64,000 nucleotides of DNA, from the NCBI RefSeq assembly GCF_024519455.1, contig NZ_JALJRY010000007.1:180880-244879 (forward strand), written 5' to 3'. Both the position numbers and the translations under genes were made by a program. Below, piece after piece: positions 32,220 to 42,338 of this stretch (positions are counted from its first letter, which is position 1; the number at the start of each line of letters is the position of its first letter). The notes under the pieces were generated by a model, which was given only the letters and a program-made list of their open reading frames with translations, was not told the DNA's origin and ran no database searches. Origin of the DNA: Streptomyces sp. STR69. Lineage in GTDB: Bacteria; Actinomycetota; Actinomycetes; Streptomycetales; Streptomycetaceae.

Positions 32220-33818
32220 ATGAACCGCAAGACTTTGGTGCTGCCGGCTGTCGTCGGCCTGCTCGCGCCGGTGCTCGCCGCCTGTGGCGGCTCCGGCAGC
32301 GGGAGTTCCGGCGGCGGAGCGATAGTCGTCGGCACCACGGACCGGTTCGAGGCGACGAAGGACGCTCCGGCGCCGCTCGACCCCGCCTACGCCTACGACG
32401 TCGGCACCTGGAACATCCTGCGCCAGACCGTGCAGACCCTGATGATCCAGCCCAAGGGTGAGGGCGACCCGGTCCCCGAGGCCGCCGAGAAGTGCGGCTT
32501 CACGGACACCGGCAGCGAGCGCTACGCCTGCACCCTGCGCGCGGGTCTGAAGTTCGCCAACGGCGACAAGATCACCGCGGAAGACGTGAAGTACTCGATC
32601 GACCGCGCGATGCGCATCAAGGCCGACAGTGGTGTGTTCGCCCTGCTGTCGACCGTCGACACCGTCGAGACCCAGGGCGACCGCGAGGTCATCTTCCACC
32701 TGAAGTCGGCCGACGCCACCTTCCCGTACAAGCTGTCCACCCCGGTCGCCGGCATCGTGAACCCCGACGACTACCAGAAGGACAAGCTGCGCGACGGCTT
32801 CAGCGTGGACGGCTCCGGCCCGTACACGCTCTCGGTCGCCCAGAAGGACGACGCGATCACCACGGCCACGTTCACCAAGAACCCCAATTACAAGGGGACT
32901 CTGGCGGTGAACAACAGCAAGGTCGAGATGCGCTCCTTCGCGGACGCGACCTCCATGGGCACCGCGCTGAGCAAGGGCGACATCGACGTGATGACGCGCA
33001 CCATGTCGCCGGAGCAGATCCAGAAGCTCGGCGACGACTCGAACGGCGACATCGACCTCGTCGAGATGCCCGGTCTCGAGATCCGCTACCTGGCCTTCAA
33101 CACCGACGCCGCGAGCGTGAAGACGAAGGCCGTGCGCGAGGCGATGGCCCAGCTCATCGACCGCGGCGAACTCGTCTCCAAGGTCTACGGCACCGAGGCC
33201 GAGCCGCTCTACTCCATGGTCCCCGCGACCATCACCGGCCACTCGAACTCGTTCTTCAACAAGTACGGCAACCCGAGCGTCACCAAGGCCAAGTCCCTGC
33301 TGACCAAGGCCAGCATCACCACCCCGGTGAAGCTCACGCTGCACTACACGACCGACCACTACGGCTCGGCCACCAAGGAAGAGTTCGAGCAGCTGCGGAC
33401 GCAGCTCAACAACAGCGGCCTGTTCGACGTCACGATCAAGGGCGACCCCTGGTCCACGTTCGTCCCGGCCGAGCGGAAGGGCTCGTACGACGTCTGGGGC
33501 ATGGGCTGGTTCCCCGACTTCCCCGACGCCGACAACTACCTCGCGCCGTTCCTCGACACGGACAACTTCCTCAAGCTGCCGTACAGCAACTCCGAGATCA
33601 TCAAGACCCTGATCCCGGAGTCCCGTCAGGAGGCGGACCGGCTCGCCGCCGCCAAGAGCCTCACCACGATCCAGGACATCGTCGCCACGGACGTCCCGCT
33701 GATCCCGCTGTGGCAGGGCAAGCAGTACGTCGCCGCCCGCGACGACATCACGGGCACCGCGTACGCGCTCAACTCCTCCTCGACCCTGCAGCTGTGGGAG
33801 CTCGGCCGAGGCGTGTGA
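32220..33818 (+). CDS. Peptide/solute-binding lipoprotein (ABC family 5)
   Basis: This 532-residue OppA/DppA-type binding protein has signal peptide MNRKTLVLP, lipobox VLAAC with cysteine 22, and a Ser/Gly linker. ANGDKITAEDVKYSIDRAM near residue 120 is the family signature. PLSYSM-like and WFPDFPDADNYLAPF segments support a peptide or nickel-type ligand class. No permease or ATPase gene is adjacent, so it must work with components encoded elsewhere. Two hairpins follow before the convergent regulator gene. The specific ligand is unknown. Confidence 0.88.
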   Translation: MNRKTLVLPAVVGLLAPVLAACGGSGSGSSGGGAIVVGTTDRFEATKDAPAPLDPAYAYDVGTWNILRQTVQTLMIQPKGEGDPVPEAAEKCGFTDTGSERYACTLRAGLKFANGDKITAEDVKYSIDRAMRIKADSGVFALLSTVDTVETQGDREVIFHLKSADATFPYKLSTPVAGIVNPDDYQKDKLRDGFSVDGSGPYTLSVAQKDDAITTATFTKNPNYKGTLAVNNSKVEMRSFADATSMGTALSKGDIDVMTRTMSPEQIQKLGDDSNGDIDLVEMPGLEIRYLAFNTDAASVKTKAVREAMAQLIDRGELVSKVYGTEAEPLYSMVPATITGHSNSFFNKYGNPSVTKAKSLLTKASITTPVKLTLHYTTDHYGSATKEEFEQLRTQLNNSGLFDVTIKGDPWSTFVPAERKGSYDVWGMGWFPDFPDADNYLAPFLDTDNFLKLPYSNSEIIKTLIPESRQEADRLAAAKSLTTIQDIVATDVPLIPLWQGKQYVAARDDITGTAYALNSSSTLQLWELGRGV

Positions 33819-33848
33819 CCGCCTGACAACGCAGTGAGCAAGTTCCAC

Positions 33849-33888
33849 CAGTGGCCGGTCCTGCCCATCGCGGCGGGGCCGGCCACTG
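33849..33888 (+). terminator. Terminator after the binding-protein gene
   Basis: CAGTGGCCGG and CCGGCCACTG form a perfect 10-bp stem 31 bases after the stop codon. Confidence 0.65.
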
Positions 33889-33989
33889 TCCTGTCGACGG
33901 GATGTGGCACTGGTTCCTCGACGCGTCGACGACCCGACGGTGTTCCGCTTCCGGCAACGCGGCAAGAGCTGAACCCGCCCCGCAGACAC

Positions 33990-34026
33990 GGAGAGGGCGC
34001 CCCTGTCAGGAAGGGGCGCCCTCTCC
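33990..34026. terminator. Second terminator, convergent region
   Basis: GGAGAGGGCGCCCCT and AGGGGCGCCCTCTCC form a perfect 15-bp stem with a seven-base loop just before the response-regulator stop on the other strand. Confidence 0.8.
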
Positions 34027-34041
34027 GCTCGGTACCCGTCT

Positions 34042-34713
34042 CTACTGCGCGCCGGGGCGCACCAGCCCGCTCTCGTACGCGTACACCGCGGCCTGCACCC
34101 GGTCCCGCAGGCCCAACTTGGTGAGGACGTGCCCCACATGCGTCTTGACGGTGGTCTCGCTGACGAACAGATCGGCGGCGATCTCCGCGTTCGACAGCCC
34201 GCGCGCCACCAGTTTCAGCACCTCGACCTCACGCTCGGTCAGCGTGTGCAGGGCGTCCGGCACCGGCTCGTCACCGGACGGCAGATGCCCGGCGTACTTG
34301 TCGAGCAGCCGCCGCGTGATGCTCGGCGCGAGCATGGCCTCGCCGGCGGCCACCACCCGGATCGCCTGCACCAGCTCGTTCGCCGGCGCGTCCTTCAGCA
34401 GGAAGCCACTGGCACCGGCCCGCAACGCCTCCACCACGTACTCGTCGAGGTCGAAGGTGGTCAGCACCAGCACCTTCGCCGGGCCGTCCCGCCCGGGACC
34501 GGTGATCTGCCGGGTCGCCTCCACCCCGTCCATCCGCGGCATACGGATGTCCATCAGCACGACATCGGGCTGCAGAGCCCGCACCTGGTCGAGCGCCTGC
34601 AGACCGTCACCGGCCTCGCCGACGACCGCCAGATCCTGCTCGGCCTCCAGAATCATCCGGAACCCGGTGCGCAGCAACGGTTGGTCGTCGACAAGTAGGA
34701 CGCGGATGGCCAC
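34042..34713 (-). CDS. NarL/LuxR-type response regulator
   Basis: This 223-residue two-component regulator has a receiver domain with acidic pocket VDD at residues 8-10, phosphoacceptor D55 in VVLMDIRMP and lysine in GFLLKDA. A LuxR helix-turn-helix follows: LTEREVEVLKLVARGLSNAE, then SETTVKTHVGHVLTKLGLRDR. It starts at GTG with GAAGGAG six bases upstream. Such regulators normally follow a histidine kinase gene on the same strand. None is present here, only a short open stretch that may be its remnant. Confidence 0.93.
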   Translation of the reverse strand: MAIRVLLVDDQPLLRTGFRMILEAEQDLAVVGEAGDGLQALDQVRALQPDVVLMDIRMPRMDGVEATRQITGPGRDGPAKVLVLTTFDLDEYVVEALRAGASGFLLKDAPANELVQAIRVVAAGEAMLAPSITRRLLDKYAGHLPSGDEPVPDALHTLTEREVEVLKLVARGLSNAEIAADLFVSETTVKTHVGHVLTKLGLRDRVQAAVYAYESGLVRPGAQ

Positions 34714-34727
34714 GTGAGTCTCCTTCG

Positions 34728-34879
34728 CTAGCCCGGGCCCATTCTGCCCTGCTCGACATCCGCAGACCCGCCCGGGCCGACGGGGTCGGCGCCCGGCCCG
34801 GCAGCGCCCGGGCCGCCGACTCCGCCGACGGTGCCGGGGTCGGCCGCCGTGCCTTCGTCAGAAACACCGTCGGCTGCCC
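34728..34879 (-). pseudogene. Possible C-terminal remnant of a sensor kinase gene
   Basis: In one minus-strand frame a stretch of about 50 codons rich in Gly, Ala, Asp and Pro ends at TAG 14 bases before the response-regulator start, exactly where a partner kinase would stop. It has no start codon in frame and no kinase motif (no H, N or G boxes). It could instead be a frame-shifted extension of the RecB-like gene, whose own tail has similar composition, or chance. Confidence 0.3.
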
Positions 34880-35860
<981 letters not shown>

Positions 35861-36035
35861 GCCCACAGACCTTACGACCCGCCACTGACAGTGACCCGCC
35901 CCCGGCCGACGCGCCCGCGACAGCCGGGGAAACACGGGGGGTGCCGGGGCGGAACGCGTCGCGACCGCCGCATACCATCGACCCGAGACCCCTCCGCCCG
36001 GCTGGCGCGGAGGACGCTTCGAACGAGGGGACACC

Positions 36036-38066
36036 GTGGACGAGAGCGGCGGCAGCGCACAGCCGCGGTCCGGCAACGACGAGCCGACCGAACACGCCAC
36101 GGGTGCCACGACCCCGGCCGCCGATCCCGGCACCCCCGAACCGAAACACGACGACACCCCCCACAACGGCACCGAGAGGCCGATCCGGAACCACGAGAAC
36201 CCCGGCACGTCGTCCAAGAACGACACGAAGCCGACCACCTCACCCGAGCCTGCCACCCCCGACCACTCGGGGACGCCGGTTCCGTCCGGGACGACACAGA
36301 CGGACCGCAACGAGCCGGGACCGCCGTCCGGGCCCACCGCGAGCGACAGCCCGCCGTCGACCAGCCCCGCGCCCCAGGACGGCCTCTCGGCTCCGGGATC
36401 GGACACGCCGACCATTGACTCCGCCTCGCCGTCCACCGACTCCGCTCCGCACGACGGCCCGTTGGCCCCGGCATCGGGTGCGCCGTCCGGCGACTCCACT
36501 CCGCCCGACGACACGTCGGCGGGGACCTCCGGTACGCCGTCCACCAGTCCCGCCCCACACGACGGCCTGTCGGCGCCGGGGTCGGGCACGCCGTTCGCGG
36601 GCTCCGCCCCGCACGAGGCCGCGCCGGCGTCCGAAACGGGCACGCAGTCCGCCGACTCCGCCGCCGACAACGCCCCGTCCACGCCGGTATCCGGCACACC
36701 GTCCACCAGCCCCACCCCACACGCCGACACGGACACCGCGACCGGTACCCCCGACAAGGCCACCGCCCCCCACGACACCCCGCACGCCGACCGGGCCCCC
36801 GACCGCCCCCACGCCCACACGGAGCCGCACGCTCACACAGGCGCGCCCACGCCCCCCGACGCCCGCCCCGGCGGCACCGCCATGCCCAAGGGGCGCCCCC
36901 CGCAGCGCCCCAAGGAGCCCGGTGGGGGCCTGCTGATGGGGCGGCCCTTCGGGGTGCCCGTGTACGTGGCGCCCAGTTGGTTCCTCGTGGCAGCGCTCAT
37001 CACCTGGGTGTTCGGCGGCCAGCTGGACCGCGTGCTGCCCGAACTCGGCGCCGCCCGCTACCTCGTGGCCCTCTTCTTCGCGGTCGCCTTCTACGGCTCC
37101 GTCCTGGTGCACGAACTCGCGCACACCGTCGCCGCCCTCCGCTTCAAACTCCCGGTCCGCCGCATCCAGTTGCAGTTCTTCGGCGGCGTCTCCGAGATCG
37201 AGAAGGAGGCCGAGACCCCCGGCAGGGAATTCGTGCTGGCCTTCGTCGGCCCGCTGCTCTCGCTGATCCTCTCGGGCATCTTCTACCTGGCCATGCAGCC
37301 GGTGGAGCCCGGCACCGTCCCCGGCGTCCTGCTGGCCGGCCTGATGGTCTCCAACCTCATCGTGGCCGCCTTCAACCTCCTGCCCGGTCTGCCCCTCGAC
37401 GGCGGCCGGATGCTCCGCGCCGTCGTCTGGAAGATCACCGGCAGGCCCATGAGCGGCACGATCGCCGCCGCCTGGGTCGGCCGCGCCCTCGCCGTCTCCG
37501 TCCTGATCGGCCTCCCGCTGCTCACCCAGACCGGCGCCCTCGGCACCAACACCGAGGACATCAGCGGCATGGACACCGTCACTGACGCCCTCCTGGCCGC
37601 GATCCTCGCCGCGATCATCTGGACCGGCGCCGGCAACAGCCTCCGCATGGCCCGCCTGCGCGAACACCTCCCGGACCTCCGCGCCCGCAACCTCACCCGC
37701 CGCGCGGTCCCCGTCGAGACCAACACCCCCCTCTCCGAGGCCCTGCGCCGCGCCAACGCCGCCGGCGCCCGCGCCCTGGTCGTCGTCGACGCCGACGGCC
37801 AGCCCCTCTCCCTGGTCCGCGAGGCCGCCATCGTCGGCGTCCCCGAACACCGCCGCCCCTGGGTCTCCGTCAGCGGCCTCGCCCAGGACCTCACCGACGG
37901 CATGCGCGTCTCCGCGGAACTGGCCGGAGAGGACCTCCTGGACACCCTGCGCGCCACCCCGGCCACCGAATACCTCGTGGTCGAGGAGACCGGCGAGATC
38001 TACGGCGTCCTCTCCGCGGCCGACGTGGAGCGCGCCTTCGTGAAGGCCATGGCCCGCCCCAACTGA
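36036..38066 (+). CDS. Site-2-type zinc metalloprotease (M50) with CBS domains and long N-terminal tail
   Basis: The C-terminal 390 residues of this 676-residue protein form an intramembrane protease of the SpoIVFB/Rip3 type. The zinc motif HELAH is at residues 359-363, NLLPGLPLDGG near residue 450 completes the active site, several membrane helices surround them, and a CBS pair follows (about 550-670). The first 285 residues are unusual. They are almost only Ser, Thr, Pro, Ala, Asp, Gly and His, with imperfect repeats such as HDGLSAPGSGTP. The GTG at 36036 follows GAACGAGGGG. A shorter form could start at MPKGRPP (36882). The tail is probably cytoplasmic and disordered. Confidence 0.85.
   Translation: MDESGGSAQPRSGNDEPTEHATGATTPAADPGTPEPKHDDTPHNGTERPIRNHENPGTSSKNDTKPTTSPEPATPDHSGTPVPSGTTQTDRNEPGPPSGPTASDSPPSTSPAPQDGLSAPGSDTPTIDSASPSTDSAPHDGPLAPASGAPSGDSTPPDDTSAGTSGTPSTSPAPHDGLSAPGSGTPFAGSAPHEAAPASETGTQSADSAADNAPSTPVSGTPSTSPTPHADTDTATGTPDKATAPHDTPHADRAPDRPHAHTEPHAHTGAPTPPDARPGGTAMPKGRPPQRPKEPGGGLLMGRPFGVPVYVAPSWFLVAALITWVFGGQLDRVLPELGAARYLVALFFAVAFYGSVLVHELAHTVAALRFKLPVRRIQLQFFGGVSEIEKEAETPGREFVLAFVGPLLSLILSGIFYLAMQPVEPGTVPGVLLAGLMVSNLIVAAFNLLPGLPLDGGRMLRAVVWKITGRPMSGTIAAAWVGRALAVSVLIGLPLLTQTGALGTNTEDISGMDTVTDALLAAILAAIIWTGAGNSLRMARLREHLPDLRARNLTRRAVPVETNTPLSEALRRANAAGARALVVVDADGQPLSLVREAAIVGVPEHRRPWVSVSGLAQDLTDGMRVSAELAGEDLLDTLRATPATEYLVVEETGEIYGVLSAADVERAFVKAMARPN
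36330..36770 (+). repeat. Imperfect coding repeats in the M50 N-terminus
   Basis: Units related to GLSAPGSGTP and GTPSTSP recur about every 35-60 residues, with HDG or QDG before several of them. DNA similarity between units is clear, for example CACGACGGCC followed by CGGCGCCGGG-like stretches. Confidence 0.55.
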
Positions 38067-38104
38067 GGCACGCGCGCGTGGTCGGCGGCTCCGGCAATCG
38101 CCGG

Positions 38105-38110
38105 TAGGCT
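38105..38110 (+). promoter_or_regulatory. -10 box for leaderless trmI
   Basis: TAGGCT ends six bases before the ATG, so the start point would fall at the start codon. No ribosome site is present. Confidence 0.45.
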
Positions 38111-38116
38111 GGTCAC

Positions 38117-39022
38117 ATGTCCGAACCGACCGGTGCCGCCCGCAGGCGCGGGCCCTTCAAGGTCGGGGACCAGGTTCAGCTGACCGACCCCAAGGGCCGC
38201 CACTACACGTTCACGCTCGAAGCGGGGAAGAACTTCCACACCCACAAGGGTTCCTTCCCGCACGACGAGCTGATCGGCGCACCCGAGGGCAGCGTTGTCC
38301 GCACCACCGGAAACGTCGCCTACCTCGCGCTGCGCCCCCTGCTCCCCGACTACGTCCTGTCCATGCCCCGCGGCGCCGCCGTGGTCTACCCCAAGGACGC
38401 GGGGCAGATCCTGTCCTTCGCGGACATCTTCCCCGGCGCCCGCGTCGTGGAAGCGGGCGTGGGCTCCGGCTCGCTCAGCAGCTTCCTGCTGCGCGCCGTC
38501 GGTGACCAGGGCATGCTGCACTCCTACGAGCGCCGCGAGGACTTCGCCGAGATCGCCCAGCAGAACGTGGAGCGCTACTTCGGCGGCCCGCACCCTGCCT
38601 GGCAGCTCACCGTCGGCGACCTCCAGGACAACCTGTCCGACATGGACGTCGACCGGGTCATCCTCGACATGCTCGCCCCCTGGGAGTGCCTGGAGGCCGT
38701 CTCCAAGGCCCTCGTGCCCGGCGGCATCCTGTGCTGCTACGTCGCGACCACCACCCAGCTTGCGCGGACCGTCGAGTCCATCCGCGAGATCGGCTCCTTC
38801 AACGAGCCGACCGCCTGGGAGACGATGCTCCGCAACTGGCACGTCGAGGGCCTGGCCGTCCGCCCCGACCACCGCATGATCGGCCACACCGGCTTCCTCC
38901 TCACCGCCCGCCGCCTCGCGGACGGCGTCGAGCCCCCCATGCGCCGCCGCCGCCCCTCCAAGGGCGCCTACGGCGACGACTACACCGGCCCGAACGCCGA
39001 CGGCGGAGCCGCCGGCCGCTGA
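38117..39022 (+). CDS. trmI: tRNA (adenine-N1-)-methyltransferase, m1A58
   Basis: TrmI methylates A58 in the T-loop of tRNAs using S-adenosylmethionine. The 301-residue protein has a small N-terminal beta domain with GPFKVGDQVQL, and the SAM-binding motif I in VVEAGVGSGSLSSFLL near residue 112. VILDMLAPWECLE is the catalytic-side motif and GGILCCYVATTTQL follows it. It is the usual gene upstream of the proteasome region in actinomycetes. A -10 box directly before the ATG suggests a leaderless mRNA. Confidence 0.93.
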   Translation: MSEPTGAARRRGPFKVGDQVQLTDPKGRHYTFTLEAGKNFHTHKGSFPHDELIGAPEGSVVRTTGNVAYLALRPLLPDYVLSMPRGAAVVYPKDAGQILSFADIFPGARVVEAGVGSGSLSSFLLRAVGDQGMLHSYERREDFAEIAQQNVERYFGGPHPAWQLTVGDLQDNLSDMDVDRVILDMLAPWECLEAVSKALVPGGILCCYVATTTQLARTVESIREIGSFNEPTAWETMLRNWHVEGLAVRPDHRMIGHTGFLLTARRLADGVEPPMRRRRPSKGAYGDDYTGPNADGGAAGR

Positions 39023-39064
39023 GCCCGCTCCATGGCGGCCCTGTGCCGCACTCAACGCACGAAC

Positions 39065-39108
39065 GCCGTGGCCGAGTTCCCGGAAGACCTCCGGAACCCG
39101 GCCACGGC
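39065..39108 (+). terminator. Terminator after trmI
   Basis: GCCGTGGCCG pairs with CGGCCACGGC, and inside them TTCCCGGA pairs with TCCGGAA. A CT-rich run with TCTCTCTTCT follows. Confidence 0.75.
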
Positions 39109-39256
39109 GTCTCTCTTCTGACGTACCGCCACAGCGGAAGAACCCTCCCGTGCGATCACGCGAACGAACTGTCGACCCCGCCGTTCCCCCGCATTGTGAC
39201 GTGTGGCACCATGCAGGCCACCCCCACCGGCACAGCCCTCACAGGAGACACTCCTA

Positions 39257-39841
39257 GTGCAGCACTCCGCCGTCCCGGAACTGGAACTGGCACACACGAA
39301 CACCCGGCCCATCCACTGGGTCGCCACCGCCACGGCACTCGCCGCCGTCGTGGCGCTCTCCTCGGTCCTGCAGCCCGATTCGGCGCGCGCCGCCCAGGCC
39401 TCCGGCCCGCAGGCGAAGCCCGCGCTCTCCACCGCCCCGGCCCCCGCGACCACAGGGGTCGACTTCCCCATCCAGTGCGGTCCCCAGAAGGCCGTCGTCC
39501 AGAAGCAGGCCTCCGGCGACCTCGACGGCGACGGCAGGCCCGAAACGGTAGCCGTGGTCCACTGCGACGCCGGTATGGGCACCCCGCCCGACGGCGTCTA
39601 CGTCCTGACCCGGGCAGCGCACGCCGACAAGCCGCGCGTGGTGGCCACCCTGATCGCGCCGAAGGCCCGGGAGACGGTCACCGAGTTCGCCGTACGCGAC
39701 GGCGCCGTACTCGCGACGATGCTCGGCTACTCGACCCAGGACGTGCCCAGTTGCTGCCCGGACGTGAAGGAGAGCGCGAAGTGGCAGTGGAAGAACGGCA
39801 CGTTCGTCCGCTCCACGCCCGGCAACACCCAGAGCGTCTGA
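39257..39841 (+). CDS. Secreted or membrane-anchored protein of unknown function
   Basis: This 194-residue protein has one hydrophobic segment, WVATATALAAVVALSSVL, near residues 20-37. A Pro/Ala linker and an exported domain follow. The domain contains DLDGDGRPETVAVVHCD, which resembles an FG-GAP calcium-binding repeat. Cysteines in the domain (QCG, HCD, SCCPD) may form disulfides. The GTG at 39257 has CAGGAG ten bases upstream. No function can be assigned. It lies convergent to the ferredoxin gene. Confidence 0.7.
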   Translation: MQHSAVPELELAHTNTRPIHWVATATALAAVVALSSVLQPDSARAAQASGPQAKPALSTAPAPATTGVDFPIQCGPQKAVVQKQASGDLDGDGRPETVAVVHCDAGMGTPPDGVYVLTRAAHADKPRVVATLIAPKARETVTEFAVRDGAVLATMLGYSTQDVPSCCPDVKESAKWQWKNGTFVRSTPGNTQSV

Positions 39842-39869
39842 CGCCCCGGAGCCACCGGTACAGCGGCTC

Positions 39870-40169
39870 TCAGGCCGCGTCGGGGCCGTACACCTCGACC
39901 CGGTCCGTGACCCGCCGGACATGAATGCAGTCTCCGGGACACTCCTTGGCGGAGTCCACCACGTCGACCAGCAGCTGCAGCGGCACCGGCGTGGTGGCGC
40001 CCTTGTCCTGCAACAGCTCGTCGTCCGGGCTCTTCACATAGGCCAGCCCGTCGATGTCCAGCTCGAAGACCTCGGGGGCGTATTGGGCGCAGATGCCGTC
40101 GCCGGTACAGAGGTCCTGGTCGATCCAGACCTCCAGCGCCTCGCCGTCGGCCGCTGCCTCGTCCTGCAC
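39870..40169 (-). CDS. Small ferredoxin of the proteasome locus
   Basis: This 99-residue ferredoxin has four cysteines, in LCTGDGICAQ and ECPGDCIHV. The C-x2-D-x2-C arrangement with aspartate in the second position is typical of single-cluster [3Fe-4S] ferredoxins that often serve cytochromes P450. No P450 gene is in the window. It is divergent from arc across 392 bases, and a ferredoxin at this spot is a recurrent feature of actinobacterial proteasome loci. The electron partner is unknown. Confidence 0.9.
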   Translation of the reverse strand: MQDEAAADGEALEVWIDQDLCTGDGICAQYAPEVFELDIDGLAYVKSPDDELLQDKGATTPVPLQLLVDVVDSAKECPGDCIHVRRVTDRVEVYGPDAA

Positions 40170-40561
40170 GGTGATGTCTCCTGCTTCCGCCGGGTGTTGA
40201 ACACTTCGACCCTACCTCCGCGCCCCCGGGCGACACTTCCTGGAGATCCCTGGTTTCACGCCACGACATGACGGGCACCGTCCGCGCGGACACTCTCCGT
40301 CAGGGGGCACTTCGGCCGAATTTCGCCGGGCCCCGAACCCGCCGTCACGGCAACTCACGTCCCCCATGAAGGATTTTGACCGACCCACCCTTGGAACAGT
40401 CGGCTTCTGAATCACGTTGAGTGGGTATCCAGACGGCGTGAGGGAGAGCGCAGGGTGACCGACGACACACCTTGACAGTCTTTGTGATCTAGGGGTTTCA
40501 ATCGACACCCACCCAGGTAGGGTCTGGAAGCGTCCAGCTCCCCTTGGAGGAGGTGAGGACC
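40170..40561. promoter_or_regulatory. Intergenic region between ferredoxin and arc
   Basis: This 392-base gap holds the divergent promoters. A -10-like TAGGGT at 40518-40523 lies about 40 bases before arc, and TTGACA at 40472 is too far away to be its -35. No other gene or repeat was seen. Confidence 0.35.
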
Positions 40562-42328
40562 GTGGCAGCCCACGACGACGACATGAACCGCGGCATCCGC
40601 CCGGGACGAGGGTCCGACGACCCGTCCGGGCAGATTGCCTACCTTGAGCAGGAGATCGCCGTCCTGCGACGTAAGCTCGCCGACTCTCCGCGACACACGA
40701 GGATTCTCGAAGAGCGGATCGTCGAGCTGCAGACCAATCTGGCCGGGGTGTCCGCCCAGAACGAGCGACTCGCCAACACGCTCCGTGAGGCCCGCGACCA
40801 GATCGTGGCCCTCAAGGAAGAAGTCGACCGGCTCGCACAGCCGCCGGCCGGCTTCGGTGTCTTCCTCGTGGCCAACGAGGACGGCACCGCGGACATCTTC
40901 ACCGGCGGCCGCAAACTGCGGGTGAACGTCAGCCCAAGCGTGGATCTCGAAGAGCTCCGCCGCGGCCAGGAAGTAATGCTCAACGAAGCGCTCAACGTGG
41001 TCGAGGCCATGGAGTACGAGCGCGTCGGCGACATCGTCACCCTCAAGGAGATCCTTGAGGACGGCGAACGCGCCCTCGTGGTGGGGCACACCGACGAGGA
41101 GCGGGTGGTACGGCTCGCCGAGCCACTGCTGGACATCACCATCCGCCCCGGCGACGCCCTGCTGCTCGAACCCCGTTCCGGCTACGTCTACGAGATCGTC
41201 CCGAAGAGCGAGGTCGAGGAACTCGTCCTCGAAGAGGTCCCCGACATCGGCTACGAGCAGATCGGCGGTCTGGGCGGCCAGATCGAGATGATCCGCGACG
41301 CGGTCGAACTGCCGTACCTCTATCCCGACCTCTTCAAGGAGCACGAACTGCGGCCGCCCAAGGGCGTCCTGCTGTACGGGCCTCCCGGATGCGGAAAGAC
41401 GCTCATCGCCAAGGCCGTCGCCAACTCGCTGGCCAAAAAGGTCGCCGAGGTCACCGGTCAGGCCACCGGCAAGAGCTTCTTCCTCAACATCAAGGGCCCC
41501 GAGCTCCTCAACAAGTACGTCGGCGAGACCGAGCGGCAGATCCGCCTGGTCTTCCAGCGTGCCCGTGAGAAGGCCAGCGAGGGCACACCCGTCATCGTCT
41601 TCTTCGACGAGATGGAATCCCTCTTCCGCACCCGCGGATCCGGTGTCAGCTCGGACGTGGAGAACACCATCGTCCCCCAGCTGCTCGCCGAGATCGACGG
41701 CGTGGAAGGCCTGCAGAACGTGGTCGTCATCGGCGCCTCGAACCGCGAGGACATGATCGACCCCGCCATCCTGCGCCCCGGCCGCCTGGACGTGAAGATC
41801 AAGATCGAACGTCCCGACGCCGAGGCCGCCAAGGACATCTTCGGCAAGTACCTCACCGAACGCCTCCCGCTCCACCCCGACGACGTCGGCGAGCACAGCG
41901 GCGACAAGACCGCCACCGTCCAGAGCATGATCCAGACGGCCGTGGAACACATGTACACGGAATCCGAGGAGAACCGCTTCCTGGAGGTCACCTACGCCAA
42001 CGGTGACAAGGAAGTCCTTTACTTCAAGGACTTCAACTCCGGCGCCATGATCGAGAACATCGTGGGCCGGGCCAAGAAGATGGCCATCAAGGACTTCCTC
42101 GACCACAAGCAGAAGGGCATCCGCGTCTCGCACCTCCTCCAGGCGTGCGTGGACGAGTTCAAGGAGAACGAGGACCTGCCCAACACCACCAACCCGGACG
42201 ACTGGGCCCGGATCTCCGGAAAGAAGGGCGAACGGATCGTCTACATCCGTACGCTCATCACCGGCAAGCAGGGCGCCGACACCGGACGCTCCATCGACAC
42301 GGTGGCGAACACCGGTCAGTACCTGTAA
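40562..42328 (+). CDS. arc: Proteasome-activating AAA+ ATPase (ARC/Mpa)
   Basis: This 588-residue hexameric unfoldase recognises pupylated proteins and feeds them to the 20S proteasome. An N-terminal coiled coil (about residues 20-95) binds Pup and is followed by OB domains. The AAA domain has Walker A GPPGCGKTL near residue 273 and Walker B VIVFFDEMESLF. The C-terminus ends in GQYL, the motif that docks into proteasome pockets. The GTG at 40562 has GGAGGAGG upstream. A second possible start 18 bases earlier lies inside the ribosome site. dop and pup follow on the same strand. Confidence 0.97.
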   Translation: MAAHDDDMNRGIRPGRGSDDPSGQIAYLEQEIAVLRRKLADSPRHTRILEERIVELQTNLAGVSAQNERLANTLREARDQIVALKEEVDRLAQPPAGFGVFLVANEDGTADIFTGGRKLRVNVSPSVDLEELRRGQEVMLNEALNVVEAMEYERVGDIVTLKEILEDGERALVVGHTDEERVVRLAEPLLDITIRPGDALLLEPRSGYVYEIVPKSEVEELVLEEVPDIGYEQIGGLGGQIEMIRDAVELPYLYPDLFKEHELRPPKGVLLYGPPGCGKTLIAKAVANSLAKKVAEVTGQATGKSFFLNIKGPELLNKYVGETERQIRLVFQRAREKASEGTPVIVFFDEMESLFRTRGSGVSSDVENTIVPQLLAEIDGVEGLQNVVVIGASNREDMIDPAILRPGRLDVKIKIERPDAEAAKDIFGKYLTERLPLHPDDVGEHSGDKTATVQSMIQTAVEHMYTESEENRFLEVTYANGDKEVLYFKDFNSGAMIENIVGRAKKMAIKDFLDHKQKGIRVSHLLQACVDEFKENEDLPNTTNPDDWARISGKKGERIVYIRTLITGKQGADTGRSIDTVANTGQYL

Positions 42329-42338
42329 AAAGCAGGGT

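Noticed and set aside
32220..33818. Complete peptide importer operon
   Set aside because: Only the binding lipoprotein is present; neighbouring frames hold no permease or ATPase.
40472..40523. TTGACA at 40472 and TAGGGT at 40518 as one arc promoter
   Set aside because: The spacing of 40 bases is far too long; at most the TAGGGT could be a -10 with a weak -35.
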